In this document: piece after piece, positions 51,814-61,491 of the stretch | How the letters are laid out: each line of letters starts with the position of its first letter | How positions within the stretch are numbered: the first letter of the stretch is position 1 | Assembly (NCBI RefSeq): GCF_000815025.1 | Contig: NZ_CP007541.1 | Location: 372,001-436,000 of the forward strand | Reading direction: 5' to 3' | Length of the DNA: 64,000 nt | Source: Coxiella endosymbiont of Amblyomma americanum | GTDB lineage: Bacteria > Pseudomonadota > Gammaproteobacteria > Coxiellales > Coxiellaceae | Notes under the pieces: generated by a model | Told to the model about the DNA's origin: nothing | What the model saw: only the letters and a program-made list of their open reading frames with translations | The model's database searches: none | Position numbers and translations under genes: made by a program

Positions 51814-52629
51814 ATGAAACAAGCTCATTTTTTTATTGACAATCGAGCGGTAATCAAGGCTCTTAAAAAAACTACTGCCGAAGCATACGAAGAAGGAGCA
51901 TACGTCTTACATGTAATTGCTGATCGACTTTTGGAACGGCTGGATTTTATTCGTCTTCATCCTTTTCGGATAGTGGATTTCGGTACTAGGACAGGTTATA
52001 CAACAAAGGCTTTATTGGAGCATTATAAACGAGCTGATATTATCAGTCTTGATTCTTCTGATTTTTTACTAAATAAAGCAAGAAAAAATCTTCTAGGATG
52101 GTACCAAGGGTACCACTTTCCAAAAATGTTGGTGTCAACATATACTCTTTTGCCATTTTTGGATCAGTCAGTAGATTTGATTTTTTCTAACTTAGCGTTT
52201 CAGTGGTCTGAAAATCTCCAAAGAACCCTTTTGGAATGCAAGCGTATTTTACGACCTGGAGGGCTTTTATTGTTTAGTACTGTGGGGATTGATACATTAA
52301 AGGAACTGCGAGCAAGTTTTTCTGGTGACAAAGGAAGTCATGTTCATTTTTTTTATGATATGCATGATATCGGTGATATGCTCACTCGTTTGTGTTTTAT
52401 AGATCCTGTTATGGATTTAGAATATTTAACTATACGCTATTTTTCCGTTCATCAATTGATGACAGATTTAAAATCTATAGGTGCGCATAATGCTTCTCAG
52501 AATCGATCTCGAGGGCTAATGGGGAAACATCAATGGCAACGTATGCTGCAATCCTATGAAAAGTGGAGAAGTAAAGACCATACTATTCCAGTAACAGTAG
52601 AAGTTATTTACGGTCATGCCTTTCTTTAA
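51814..52629 (+). CDS. bioC: malonyl-ACP O-methyltransferase BioC
   Basis: SAM-dependent methyltransferase that disguises malonyl-ACP so fatty acid synthesis can build the biotin pimelate chain. Class I fold: motif I IVDFGTRTGYTTKALL, acidic end of strand 2 IISLDSSDFLL, VDLIFSNLAFQW, and CKRILRPGGLLLFST. The BioC-like C-terminal helical part is present (SVHQLMTDLKSIGAHNA). Motif I normally reads DLGCGTG, so this copy is diverged. I use the ATG at 51814; GTG 51793 is an alternative. About 271 aa. Identification as BioC rather than another methyltransferase is good but not certain. Confidence 0.82.
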   Translation: MKQAHFFIDNRAVIKALKKTTAEAYEEGAYVLHVIADRLLERLDFIRLHPFRIVDFGTRTGYTTKALLEHYKRADIISLDSSDFLLNKARKNLLGWYQGYHFPKMLVSTYTLLPFLDQSVDLIFSNLAFQWSENLQRTLLECKRILRPGGLLLFSTVGIDTLKELRASFSGDKGSHVHFFYDMHDIGDMLTRLCFIDPVMDLEYLTIRYFSVHQLMTDLKSIGAHNASQNRSRGLMGKHQWQRMLQSYEKWRSKDHTIPVTVEVIYGHAFL

Positions 52630-52715
52630 AGCTAAAGTTACCACTTTCTCCAAAAATCACCTTTAAGATCTGAAGTATAATAAAATCGGAGTATTGTAAA
52701 AAGAGGTGTAATTTT

Positions 52716-53177
52716 ATGCTTATTAGGGTTGGTCAGATAGCTCCCGATTTTGCTTTAAAAATCGGTGAAAAAGAATTTTTTTTACTCAATAGTTTAAAAG
52801 GAAAAAAAGTTGTTCTGTATTTTTATCCTAAGGATAATACCCCTGGATGTACAAAAGAAGCCTGTGAGTTTCGCGATATGTGGACCGAAATAACTCAGGC
52901 AGGAGCTACAGTTTTTGGTGTTTCAAAAGATAGCGCCGATGTTCATCGGTTTTTTAAGAGAAAATATAATTTACCTTTCACCCTCCTATCAGATAAGGAG
53001 GGAAGAATATGTGAACAGTATGGAGTTATGGTCGATAAAAAATATTTTGGACAGGTATATAAGGGTATTGAACGCACTACTTTTCTCATTGATAAAAAAG
53101 GAGATATCACCGCTATTTGGCGTAAAGTTAAAGTGAAAGGACATGTCTTAGAAGTTTTAACGGAAATTTTAAAATGA
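52716..53177 (+). CDS. bcp: thioredoxin-dependent thiol peroxidase (Bcp/PrxQ)
   Basis: Reduces hydrogen peroxide and organic hydroperoxides. YFYPKDNTPGCTKEACEFRD contains both the peroxidatic Cys and the resolving Cys five residues on, the PrxQ pattern. VFGVSKDSADVHRFF and FTLLSDKEG follow. 153 aa, normal. AGAGGTG ribosome binding site before the ATG. Confidence 0.96.
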   Translation: MLIRVGQIAPDFALKIGEKEFFLLNSLKGKKVVLYFYPKDNTPGCTKEACEFRDMWTEITQAGATVFGVSKDSADVHRFFKRKYNLPFTLLSDKEGRICEQYGVMVDKKYFGQVYKGIERTTFLIDKKGDITAIWRKVKVKGHVLEVLTEILK

Positions 53178-53348
53178 ACAACCGGAAATACCCTTTAAAA
53201 ATTCGGGAATTTTTTGTGCGTGCGTAAAGAAGAAAACACACCTGATCGTCGCAGAAAAGCTGGAAATTTTCACAAGGAGAGAGCAGAGTTCGTACTTTTT
53301 GTATATGAGCTGCTATTCACCTCTTAAAAATACTTAAATTTCTGCCTT

Positions 53349-53718
53349 TGGAGGTGGCGGGATTCGAACCCGCGTCCGTAAATCAACTAATCTTCAACAA
53401 CTACATGCTTAGCATCGTCACAATTTTATTAGTACTAACCACTCGACGTGCAAAGCGGTTAGTCAACAAGTTCTGCCAAAAATTTCACCGTTTCGGGAGA
53501 CAGAACCATCCTCGAAAGGTGAGCTTGTAAATTATAACCATACGACGAGACCCTACAAGCCAGACCACGACCATGGAAAGCTGCGTTATTAAGCAGCTAA
53601 AGCGTATTGTGTATCGTTTGCAGATAACAATTTGCAACCAACAGATTTACGAGCCTAGGTTGCCGGCTCGGCATGCGTTTCCGATTGCAGTACCTACGTC
53701 GAAGCCTAATGCACCCCC
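53349..53718 (-). ncRNA. ssrA: transfer-messenger RNA (tmRNA, SsrA)
   Basis: 370-nt tmRNA on the minus strand. The 5' GGGGGTG pairs with CACCTCC at the 3' end to make the tRNA-like acceptor; a GGGTTCGAATCCC T arm precedes it. The 5' part includes the usual TTCGACGTAGG block. The resume codon GCA at 53621-53619 opens the tag frame encoding ANDTQYALAA, ended by two TAA codons (53591-53586). CCA is not encoded. Small open frames across this stretch are not genes. smpB, its protein partner, lies just upstream on the same strand. Confidence 0.96.
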
Positions 53719-53841
53719 GGAATTCATTATTGGAAATTATAAGGCAGTTTCTGTTAAAAAGAAAGACTTCGAGCGACTAAAATAGTAATGGTTTTAACAT
53801 ATTCTGATTAATTCATCGGGATGACGTAGTTAGTAGCTTCT

Positions 53842-54306
53842 TTAAGAGACAAGTATAAGAGTTTCGTGTTTCTTGCGTTCCCATTCTCGACGTTTAATTG
53901 TTTCTCGTTTATCATGCATTCTTTTACCTCTAACTAAAGCAACTTCGGTCTTAACATGGTTTTTATACCAATGCAAATCCAATGGAACGACAGTAAGTCT
54001 CTTTTTTTGCACTGTGCTCAACAGTCTGTCAATTTCATGCTTGTTTAAAAGTAACTTACGCGATCTTTTAGGATCGGGCTTTACATGATAAGCTATATTA
54101 GAAGGTGGTGAACAATGTACTCCAATTAACCAAGCTTCTCTGGATTTAAATATGACGTAACTGTTTCGCAATTGGATATGTCCAGCTCGAATGCTTTTGA
54201 TTTCCCAGCTTTCTAATACTAATCCTGCTTCTAATCTTTGTTCAATATAATAATCGTGAAACGTTTTTTTATTTAAAACAATAATGCGAAGAGCGGATTG
54301 TTTCAT
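53842..54306 (-). CDS. smpB: SsrA-binding protein SmpB
   Basis: Binds tmRNA and delivers it to stalled ribosomes for trans-translation. VLNKKTFHDYYIEQRLEAGL, LESWEIKSIRAG, LLLNKHEIDRL, LVRGKRMHDKRETIKRREW: all family blocks are intact, including the basic C-terminal tail that enters the mRNA channel. 154 aa. It is 123 bp upstream of ssrA on the same strand. Confidence 0.97.
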   Translation of the reverse strand: MKQSALRIIVLNKKTFHDYYIEQRLEAGLVLESWEIKSIRAGHIQLRNSYVIFKSREAWLIGVHCSPPSNIAYHVKPDPKRSRKLLLNKHEIDRLLSTVQKKRLTVVPLDLHWYKNHVKTEVALVRGKRMHDKRETIKRREWERKKHETLILVS

Positions 54307-54589
54307 AATTTGACCATCTGCTTGTTTATTTTACTTTAACTAAAACGACGTTTCGGGTCTCAATAGAATCACAGAAAAATAAGTTATAGATTTTAATCGC
54401 CAAGGACATTGAGGTTGTTTTGTAGTTTGTTCTTTTTTTCAACAGTAGTCAATAAATTATTGATGTTATGTATAGCAACTCAAAAGTTTTAACGATTTAA
54501 AGTATACTAAAATATCTGAATTTACGAGTATATTTGTTTTTTATCGATGAATAGATTGTCTGTTACTTCATATAAAGGTGCTTTTTATT

Positions 54590-54877
54590 GTGATTATCAG
54601 CGTTTGTTACGCTACACCTACAAAGCAAGTAGAAATTTCGCTAAAAACTGTAGAAGATTGTACAGTAGCTGTAGCAATAGAGCAGTCGGGTATTTTGCAA
54701 CAGTTTCCAGAAATTAATTTGTCTCAAACCTCTGTAGGAATTTACGGTAGGCTTGTTACACTATACGATAAAGTTAAGAGTGGCGATCGTGTTGAGATAT
54801 ATCGCTCTTTACCCACTGATCCAAAGCTGGCAAGATTATTACGAGCTCGTCGAATTAAGTGGAGCTTATTTAGATAA
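54590..54877 (+). CDS. rnfH: RnfH family ubiquitin-like protein
   Basis: Small beta-grasp protein of unknown cellular role, conserved near smpB in gammaproteobacteria. VEISLKTVEDCTVAVAIEQSGIL, VGIYGRLVTLYDKVKSGDRVEIYR and LPTDPKLARLLRARR match the family, especially the DPK...RR end. I prefer the GTG at 54590 (95 aa); GTG 54578 would add four residues and lies on the likely ribosome binding site AAAGG. The usual neighbour ratA, between smpB and rnfH, is missing. Confidence 0.85.
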   Translation: MIISVCYATPTKQVEISLKTVEDCTVAVAIEQSGILQQFPEINLSQTSVGIYGRLVTLYDKVKSGDRVEIYRSLPTDPKLARLLRARRIKWSLFR

Positions 54878-55312
54878 ACACAATATTGCTTATTAAACCG
54901 TCAATAACTATAAAAAACAGTATAAGTATTTAGGGCAATTAAAGATTTTTTTACATTCAATAGATGGTCTTGCTTAAAATATCTGAATAAAAGCTCTACC
55001 TTAGAAAAGAAATTGACAAATATAAGATCACCTACTACTCTTTAAACCCGGTTTTGTGCGTTTCGCTTTTTTTGTATGGCAGATAAGAGCAGGCTAGGGT
55101 GTTGTCCTGCGCAACAGAGCACTCAAGAGCTAGTTCGCACGAAAGACATAAAAGTTTGGTATTTTATTATTTTTCATGAGTACAGTGTATTTTCCATAAA
55201 ATACAACAAGCATTAAACTTAAATAACATGAGAAACACAAACAAGAGCTAACTGAAAAGTTCGGTTACGATCGTTTTCTTTTCCTATGCTTAAAGACATT
55301 AAGAGGATTTTG
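54878..55312. other. spacer at the bamE position with a possible lipoprotein remnant
   Basis: In Pseudomonas and relatives bamE (omlA) lies between rnfH and fur, divergent from fur. Here 435 bp hold no intact gene. On the minus strand 55103-55035 reads NTLACSYLPYKKSETHKTG, resembling a lipobox (L-A-C) and mature start. A leucine-rich piece lies upstream in another frame. This could be the wreck of bamE; the match is too short to be sure. Confidence 0.3.
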
Positions 55313-55759
55313 ATGGAAAATCAAGAACTTCGTAGAGCTGGACTTAAGATAACGTTTCCGCGCCTTATGATATTAGGGGTGCTAGAAAATAGTGAGCCTC
55401 ATCATATGAGCGCTGAAGGCATTTACCGCACACTAGTCCAAATGGGGAAAGATATTGGATTGGCTACAGTATATCGCGTACTTTCTCAGTTTGAAGCGTC
55501 TGGCTTAGTAAAACGAAATAACTTCGATGACGGTCATTGTGTTTTTGAAATAAATCAAGGGAGACATCACGATCATTTGGTTTGTGTTATCTGTGGTAAA
55601 GTAGAAGAATTTATCGATGATGTTATTGAAAGTCGTCAAGTATCGATTGCCAAAAGATCTAATTTTATAATGACTAACCACAGTTTAACAATCTATGGTA
55701 TTTGTCAGCCCTGTAAAAGATGCTCTTTTACAAATACAAAGCATATAGAAATCAAATAA
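55313..55759 (+). CDS. fur: ferric uptake regulator Fur
   Basis: Iron-responsive repressor. The N-terminal winged helix includes LKITFPRLMILGVLE and GLATVYRVLSQFEASGLVKR, the recognition helix region. Metal and dimer domain: HHDHLVCVICGKVEEF with His ligands and CXXC, then a second Cys pair in CQPCKRC. The ATG at 55313 follows AAGAGG and gives MENQELRRAGLK, a normal start; ATG 55286 is also in frame. 148 aa. Confidence 0.95.
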   Translation: MENQELRRAGLKITFPRLMILGVLENSEPHHMSAEGIYRTLVQMGKDIGLATVYRVLSQFEASGLVKRNNFDDGHCVFEINQGRHHDHLVCVICGKVEEFIDDVIESRQVSIAKRSNFIMTNHSLTIYGICQPCKRCSFTNTKHIEIK

Positions 55760-55855
55760 TTTTGTCTAAAAAATATTATCTTGTCTAATTTAAGATTGGT
55801 TGCATAGTTCTCTACTTAGTAGATTACGAAAGAGTTATGACACTTACTTGCACTG

Positions 55856-56737
55856 TTAAAGTTTTTCTTGCCACCCTAATTTATGTCGTAACATATCGTA
55901 GTAATTGTAGTCACTGGGATGAATAAGATGCAATAGATGCTTATATTTACGAATAAAGATAATACTTCCTGTCGTTAATGTTACCCGGTATTGCCCATCG
56001 TTGCTTACGGATGGAGAAATATTTCTTTGTCGGGGAGAAATATTTATTTTTATTCTACTGTGAGCTTGTACAACTATAGGACGACTACTTAATGTGTGTG
56101 GAAACATCGCTATTAAGGCAATAGCATCTAATTCTGGATGTAGAATAGGTCCACCCCCTGATAAGGAATAAGCAGTTGATCCTGTTGGGGTAGTAACAAT
56201 AAGTCCATCGGCACGTTGACTACATACAAAATAGTCGTTGATTGAGATATCGAACTCAAGCATTTTTGCAATATCTCCTTGGAATAATACAATATCGTTC
56301 AACGCAATTCCTTGCGTGATAATGTCTCCTTTATATTTGGCAGTCATTTCTAAAAGAAAACGTGTTTCTCTTTTGTAATCTCCTTCCAAAATAGTATTGA
56401 TTTTCAAGAGGTCATTAGGAGAAATATCTGTAAGGAAACCAGAGTTTCCTCTGTTAATTCCCAAAACAGGAAGTTTTTGAGAAACAGCAATGTGTGCGGC
56501 ACTAAGTAAGCTCCCATCACCTCCTACTACTATTAACAAATCCGCTTTCTCTTTTAATCGATGCGCTGGAAGTATAGTTAGGTTATGATTATCCATCATA
56601 CCAGCGGTTTGTTCTTCGGTGAAAATACTCCTGTTTAAAGACAGAAGTTGTTCTTTTAGAACCTTTAGGGTCTCAGGTACTCCCTTTACTTTGTTACGCC
56701 CTATGAGGGCAACTTGATGGAATGGTGGATTCTTCAT
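55856..56737 (-). CDS. nadK: NAD kinase
   Basis: Makes NADP from NAD and ATP. The [15 protein letters not shown] motif (GGDG) binds the phosphate donor. [27 protein letters not shown] and the NDIVL block are the other family signatures. About 293 aa from the ATG at 56737; a start at 56758 would add seven residues. Converges on fur. Confidence 0.96.
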   Translation of the reverse strand: MKNPPFHQVALIGRNKVKGVPETLKVLKEQLLSLNRSIFTEEQTAGMMDNHNLTILPAHRLKEKADLLIVVGGDGSLLSAAHIAVSQKLPVLGINRGNSGFLTDISPNDLLKINTILEGDYKRETRFLLEMTAKYKGDIITQGIALNDIVLFQGDIAKMLEFDISINDYFVCSQRADGLIVTTPTGSTAYSLSGGGPILHPELDAIALIAMFPHTLSSRPIVVQAHSRIKINISPRQRNISPSVSNDGQYRVTLTTGSIIFIRKYKHLLHLIHPSDYNYYDMLRHKLGWQEKL

Positions 56738-57087
56738 TTTTTTAGCTGTTGTGCACACAATTTTTTAATAAATGAGCTATACAGGTCATGTCATTGCCCA
56801 TTGTACAGAACCTAGAAAAGTGTGACAACTTTCAACTGGATTTTTAGATCTGTATAATAGAGTAAAATAATAATAAAGTTTATCAAGATCAGGTATTCTT
56901 TAACTCGCGTAAAAAACAATATGCCCCTTTACTTGCATTTAGTAGGAGAGAGTTTCGAGGTCAATTAAAAAAGTCTGTTGTGTGAAATATCTTAATAACG
57001 AGGATTTTACAGAATCGTATATTTTATTTAATATTGAGGTGTTGAGAATAGAGTTTTCAGCCTCACAATAAACTTAAGGAGATCCGA
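56738..57087. other. non-coding spacer upstream of grpE
   Basis: About 350 bp between divergent nadK and grpE. A TATAAT at 56853-56858 could be a -10 box for rightward transcription; the -35 match (TTCAAC at 56831) is weak. I found no sigma-32 type promoter here. Confidence 0.4.
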
Positions 57088-57714
57088 ATGAAAACAAAAG
57101 AACAAATTGAATCTGAAAGTGCGCCTAATGATACAATGACTCAAAAGTTAAAAGAAAAAAATGATACAAAAGAAAGAGAAAAAGACATTATTCAAAAAGC
57201 TGTTCAAGAAAAAGAACAGTATAAAGAGAGATGTGAGGATATTATTAGTGGGAAATTAGAAATTCAACTAGTTAATTTAGAAAAAGAATTAGATGAATAC
57301 AAAAATAAATATATTCGTTCACAAGCAGAAATAGAAAATTTACGGAAGCGCATGGAACGAGACGTTGCAAATGCCATAAGATATGGTGTAGAGCAATTAA
57401 TCGTGGACCTTTTACCAGTAGTTGACAGTTTGGTTCACGGTCTTGAAAATCACAAATCAACGGATCCACATACTAAAAGTTTACGAGAAGGAACAAAATT
57501 AACATTGAGTTTGTTGCATAAAATGCTCAAACACCATGGAGTTGAGATTATTGACCCAAAATTGGGGGATTTGTTTAATCCAGATATTCATGAAGCTATA
57601 GCCGTACAAGACATTTCGGATGCTGAATCTAATACAATTGCTCAAATGATACAAAAAGGCTATCAGCTTAATGGCCGAGTGTTACGAGCGGCAAGAGTTA
57701 TTGTATCGACTTAG
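57088..57714 (+). CDS. grpE: nucleotide exchange factor GrpE
   Basis: Releases ADP from DnaK. A charged N-terminal segment and long coiled coil (about residues 20-110) carry NKYIRSQAEIENLRKRMERD, then the beta-domain with HGVEIIDPKLGDLFNPDIHEA and YQLNGRVLRAARVIV. 208 aa, normal. AAGGAGA ribosome binding site. 420 bp upstream of dnaK; both act with DnaJ. Confidence 0.96.
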   Translation: MKTKEQIESESAPNDTMTQKLKEKNDTKEREKDIIQKAVQEKEQYKERCEDIISGKLEIQLVNLEKELDEYKNKYIRSQAEIENLRKRMERDVANAIRYGVEQLIVDLLPVVDSLVHGLENHKSTDPHTKSLREGTKLTLSLLHKMLKHHGVEIIDPKLGDLFNPDIHEAIAVQDISDAESNTIAQMIQKGYQLNGRVLRAARVIVST

Positions 57715-58053
57715 TTTAAATTAGTTAAAAGCAAAGCTAAATGCATTTTCTTTTTCAAAAGAAATGTTTTAGTTTGAGAAAGAACTAGTAATCTGTGAGG
57801 CAATAAATGACCTTTGTAATGATGGCCACGAAACTTCTATTTAGTATTTTCATGTAAGACGGATTGTTACAAATAGAACATGCTTCTTCTATTTTTCTTA
57901 TTTTTCATTATGTCACTCTACAACGATTTAATATTTAGCAAGTAGCATGAGTGACATAGAATTGTTTGTATTAAGTGAGGTGCTCGTTTAGTGTGGTAAG
58001 TACTATATGTAGAGTGCGATGACGATTTTACGATGACGTCAATTTAAGTTTCA
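57715..58053. other. spacer between grpE and the dnaK promoter
   Basis: About 340 bp with no reading frame of note. It separates grpE from the heat-shock promoter of dnaK, so dnaK can be expressed on its own. Confidence 0.5.
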
Positions 58054-58081
58054 CTTGAAATCTTACACCCTGTCCCCACCT
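58054..58081 (+). promoter_or_regulatory. sigma-32 (heat shock) promoter of dnaK
   Basis: A CTTGAAA -35 box (58054-58060), a 13-base spacer and CCCCACCT (58074-58081) match the E. coli sigma-32 consensus CTTGAAA-N(11-16)-CCCCATNT, with one mismatch at the fixed positions. A transcript would start near 58088, about 45 bases before the dnaK ATG. Confidence 0.85.
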
Positions 58082-58097
58082 TATCAGGATAGGGTGT
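58065..58097 (+). promoter_or_regulatory. strong hairpin overlapping the dnaK promoter
   Basis: ACACCCTGTCC (58065-58075) pairs with GGATAGGGTGT (58087-58097): 11 base pairs including one G-T, with an 11-base loop. No T tract follows. Its left arm lies in the promoter spacer and -10, so it forms only in RNA reading through from grpE, not in the heat-shock transcript. Confidence 0.65.
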
Positions 58098-58134
58098 TTA
58101 TAGGTTCTGTTTTGAGTAGTTGAGAGGAAAAAGA

Positions 58135-60099
58135 ATGGCTGAAACTATTGGTATTGATTTAGGTACTACTAACTCTTGTGTTGCGGTAATGGAAGGTGGG
58201 AAAGTTCGGGTGATCGAAAATGCTGAGGGCTCGCGTACTACTCCGTCGACTGTTGCTTATACAAAGGACGGGGAAGTATTGGTAGGTGCGTCTGCGAAGC
58301 GACAAGCTGTTACGAATCCGGATCGTACCCTCTTTGCAATTAAGCGTTTAATTGGACGTCGTTTTGACGATGTGGTCGTTCAAAAAGATATGAACATGGT
58401 TCCGTATAAAATTACCAAGGCGGATAATGGGGATGCTTGGGTTAGAGTGGTCGGAAAAGATGGTCGTCAGGAAAATTTGGCTCCACCACAAATTTCCGCT
58501 CAAATACTCATAAAGATGAAGAAAACAGCTGAAGATTATCTTGGTCATTCTATATCGGACGCTGTAATAACCGTGCCTGCTTATTTTAATGATTCACAAC
58601 GTCAGGCGACTAAAGATGCAGGAAGGATTGCAGGTCTTAACGTAAAACGTATTATTAACGAGCCTACTGCTGCTGCGTTAGCTTATGGGATGGACAAGAA
58701 AAAGGGTGATCGTAAGATCGCTGTTTATGATCTGGGTGGAGGTACATTTGATATCTCTATCATTGAGATTGCTGAGGTAGACGGAGAACATCAATTTGAA
58801 GTTTTGGCTACGAACGGTGATACTTTCTTAGGCGGTGAAGACTTTGACTTACGGGTGATTGATTATTTAGCTAGTGAATTTAAGCGTGATGTTGGTGTTG
58901 ATTTACATAATGATCCTCTGGCATTACAGCGTTTAAAAGAAGCGGCTGAAAAAGCAAAGATTGAGCTTTCGTCTAGTCAACAAACTGATGTTAATTTGCC
59001 TTATATCACAGCAGATGCTTCCGGACCTAAACATCTGAATATTCATATCACTAGAGCAAAGCTAGAGTCATTGGTAGAGGATTTAATTGAAAAAACAATT
59101 GATCCATGCAAGATAGCAATAAAAGATACTGGGCTTAAAGTTTCCGAAATTGATGATGTTATTTTGGTTGGTGGACAGACTCGTATGCCTAAAGTACAGG
59201 AAGCTGTTAGGAGCTTCTTTGGTAAAGAAGCTCGTAAGGATGTAAATCCAGATGAAGCAGTGGCTATTGGTGCAGCTATTCAAGGTGCAGTGTTGTCTGG
59301 AGAGGTAAAGGATGTATTATTACTTGATGTTACTCCACTTTCTTTAGGAATAGAGACTTTAGGTGGGGTCATGACTAAGTTGATTGATAAAAATACCACT
59401 ATCCCGACAAAAGCAAATCAAATATTTTCAACTGCTGAGGATAATCAGACTGCAGTTACTGTTCATGTTTTACAAGGTGAGAGAGAGGTAGCTTCAGCAA
59501 ACAAATCGTTAGGTCGCTTTGATCTAACGGATATTCCGCCGGCACCACGTGGTGTGTCACAGATTGAAGTTACGTTTGATATTGATGCTAACGGCATTCT
59601 GCATGTTTCAGCGAAAGATAAAGCGACGGGAAAAGAGCAGTCAATTGTAATAAAAGCTTCTAGCGGATTATCGGACGAAGAAGTAAATAAGATGATTAAA
59701 GATGCAGAGGCACATCGGGAAACAGATCGCAAATTTCATGAGCTTGTGAATGTACGTAATCAAGCTGATGCAATCATTCATGCTACTGAAAAATCTATGA
59801 AAGACTTAGAAAGTGAGATGGCATCTGACGAAAAAGCTACTATTGAAAAAGCGATAGAAGAGCTTAAGGCAGCAATAAAGGGTAATGATAAGAATTCGAT
59901 TGAAGTGAAGACTAAAGCATTGGCAGATCATTCTTCTAAGTTAGCGGAACGTATCTATGCTAAAAAAAACACTACAACAGGCGCTACTCCAAAAGACAGT
60001 ACGAGTTTTTCCAAGGAAACTAAAACTTCGGATAGTAAAGTAGTAGATGCCGAATTTGAGGAGGTAAAAGATGAAAAACAAAAGGATAAAAATAACTAG
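58135..60099 (+). CDS. dnaK: chaperone DnaK (Hsp70)
   Basis: ATP-driven folding chaperone. ATPase domain: [30 protein letters not shown] and [16 protein letters not shown]. Then the substrate domain starting after the [18 protein letters not shown] linker, and a helical lid ending [10 protein letters not shown]. The ATG at 58135 follows GAGAGGAAA; an earlier start at 58120 is unlikely. About 654 aa. Preceded by its own heat-shock promoter; dnaJ follows 139 bp on. Confidence 0.98.
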   Translation: MAETIGIDLGTTNSCVAVMEGGKVRVIENAEGSRTTPSTVAYTKDGEVLVGASAKRQAVTNPDRTLFAIKRLIGRRFDDVVVQKDMNMVPYKITKADNGDAWVRVVGKDGRQENLAPPQISAQILIKMKKTAEDYLGHSISDAVITVPAYFNDSQRQATKDAGRIAGLNVKRIINEPTAAALAYGMDKKKGDRKIAVYDLGGGTFDISIIEIAEVDGEHQFEVLATNGDTFLGGEDFDLRVIDYLASEFKRDVGVDLHNDPLALQRLKEAAEKAKIELSSSQQTDVNLPYITADASGPKHLNIHITRAKLESLVEDLIEKTIDPCKIAIKDTGLKVSEIDDVILVGGQTRMPKVQEAVRSFFGKEARKDVNPDEAVAIGAAIQGAVLSGEVKDVLLLDVTPLSLGIETLGGVMTKLIDKNTTIPTKANQIFSTAEDNQTAVTVHVLQGEREVASANKSLGRFDLTDIPPAPRGVSQIEVTFDIDANGILHVSAKDKATGKEQSIVIKASSGLSDEEVNKMIKDAEAHRETDRKFHELVNVRNQADAIIHATEKSMKDLESEMASDEKATIEKAIEELKAAIKGNDKNSIEVKTKALADHSSKLAERIYAKKNTTTGATPKDSTSFSKETKTSDSKVVDAEFEEVKDEKQKDKNN

Positions 60100-60238
60100 G
60101 TAAAGAGGAGGGGCAATAATTAGTCAAAAGGTCATTCCTTCGATCTCGTGATTTTTTAGCTAGATTCTCTAATCCTTTCTGGGAAGTATCGTTTTTTAAA
60201 AGCGGATTGTAAAAGAAGATCGAAAGAAGCTGTATCTC

Positions 60239-61372
60239 ATGGAAAAACGCGATTACTATGAAGTCCTTGGCATCAGTCGCACAGCGACTGATGGGGAGAT
60301 TAAGAAAGCCTTCCGACGTTTGGCTATGAAATATCATCCAGATAGGAACCCTGGTGATAAAGACGCGGAAGTGAAATTTAAGGAAGCACGAGAAGCATAC
60401 GGAGTGCTTTCCGATGCACGTAAACGAACTGCTTATGATCAATTCGGGCATTCTGGCGTAGAGTCGTCTTTTGGAGGTAGTTCTACTACTAGCGGTGGTT
60501 TTGGTTTTGGGGACCTTGGGGACGTTTTTGGTGATATTTTCGGAGATATATTTAGTGGAGGAGGAAGATCTAGACTTCGAGAACAACAAGGAGCTGATCT
60601 AAATTACAATCTTCTTTTATCATTAGAAGAAGTAGTGCATGGTATTACTCAAACGATTAAAGTGCCGACTTGGGTAAGTTGTGTGGCATGCAATGGAAAT
60701 GGCTCTAAAAAAGGCTCTAATCCAATCGTTTGTCATCGTTGTGGTGGGAGTGGCAAGTTGCATACACAACATAGCTTCTTACAGGTACAGCAAACATGCT
60801 CTGTATGTCATGGAATAGGACAAGTTATTAAAGATCCTTGCCTTAGCTGTCAGGGTCAGGGCCGTCGTCAACAAACTAAAACATTGTCCGTCAAAATTCC
60901 TCCAGGTATAGATACTGGAGACCGCATTCGTCTTTCGGGTGAAGGAGAAGCAGGTTTTTTAGGAGCCCCATCTGGGGATCTCTATGTCCAGATTCAAGTA
61001 AAACCTCATCCTGTTTTTCATAGAGAAGGAAATGACCTTCATTCGGAAGTTCCTATTGACTTTGTTACAGCTTCTTTAGGAGGAGAAGTTGAAATTCCGA
61101 CATTAGATGGTGCTGTGCGTTTGACGATTCCTCCAGAAACACAAAGTGGCAAGCAGTTTCGTTTAAGAGGAAAAGGTGTGAAGGTATTAAGGAGTGGAGG
61201 AATAGGGGATTTAATATGTCATATTACAGTAGAGACACCGATAAAATTAAATACTGAGCAGAAAGAGTCGCTAAAACGTTTTTCTACATTGTTGGAAAAA
61301 GATGGTAAAAATCATAGTTTACGTAGACGTAGTTGGTTTGATAGCGTGAAAGCGTTCTTTACAAAAAGATGA
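60239..61372 (+). CDS. dnaJ: co-chaperone DnaJ (Hsp40)
   Basis: Delivers substrates to DnaK and triggers ATP hydrolysis. The J domain (residues 1-70) has the HPD motif in [10 protein letters not shown] Gly/Phe-rich linker follows. The zinc domain has four CXXCXGXG repeats: [24 protein letters not shown] and CLSCQGQG. The C-terminal substrate domain follows. 377 aa, type I DnaJ, complete. Confidence 0.98.
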   Translation: MEKRDYYEVLGISRTATDGEIKKAFRRLAMKYHPDRNPGDKDAEVKFKEAREAYGVLSDARKRTAYDQFGHSGVESSFGGSSTTSGGFGFGDLGDVFGDIFGDIFSGGGRSRLREQQGADLNYNLLLSLEEVVHGITQTIKVPTWVSCVACNGNGSKKGSNPIVCHRCGGSGKLHTQHSFLQVQQTCSVCHGIGQVIKDPCLSCQGQGRRQQTKTLSVKIPPGIDTGDRIRLSGEGEAGFLGAPSGDLYVQIQVKPHPVFHREGNDLHSEVPIDFVTASLGGEVEIPTLDGAVRLTIPPETQSGKQFRLRGKGVKVLRSGGIGDLICHITVETPIKLNTEQKESLKRFSTLLEKDGKNHSLRRRSWFDSVKAFFTKR

Positions 61373-61491
61373 GTTAAAATTCCTAGAAATTTGTAATACT
61401 TTTGTGTTAAATCAATTTTTTATTGCGCTAATAATTAAAAATTGCTTGTTTTTGGTAGTTTTTAGTCTCTCATGAAAAGAGGTCTCGCTCG

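Noticed and set aside
53348-53785. Two short plus-strand open frames of 60-70 codons
   Set aside because: They lie on the opposite strand of the tmRNA gene, and their openness is a by-product of the structured RNA.
60020-60589. 189-codon minus-strand frame across the dnaK end and dnaJ start
   Set aside because: It spans two real genes and their spacer on the opposite strand, with no recognisable domain and an odd Ser/Phe-rich composition.
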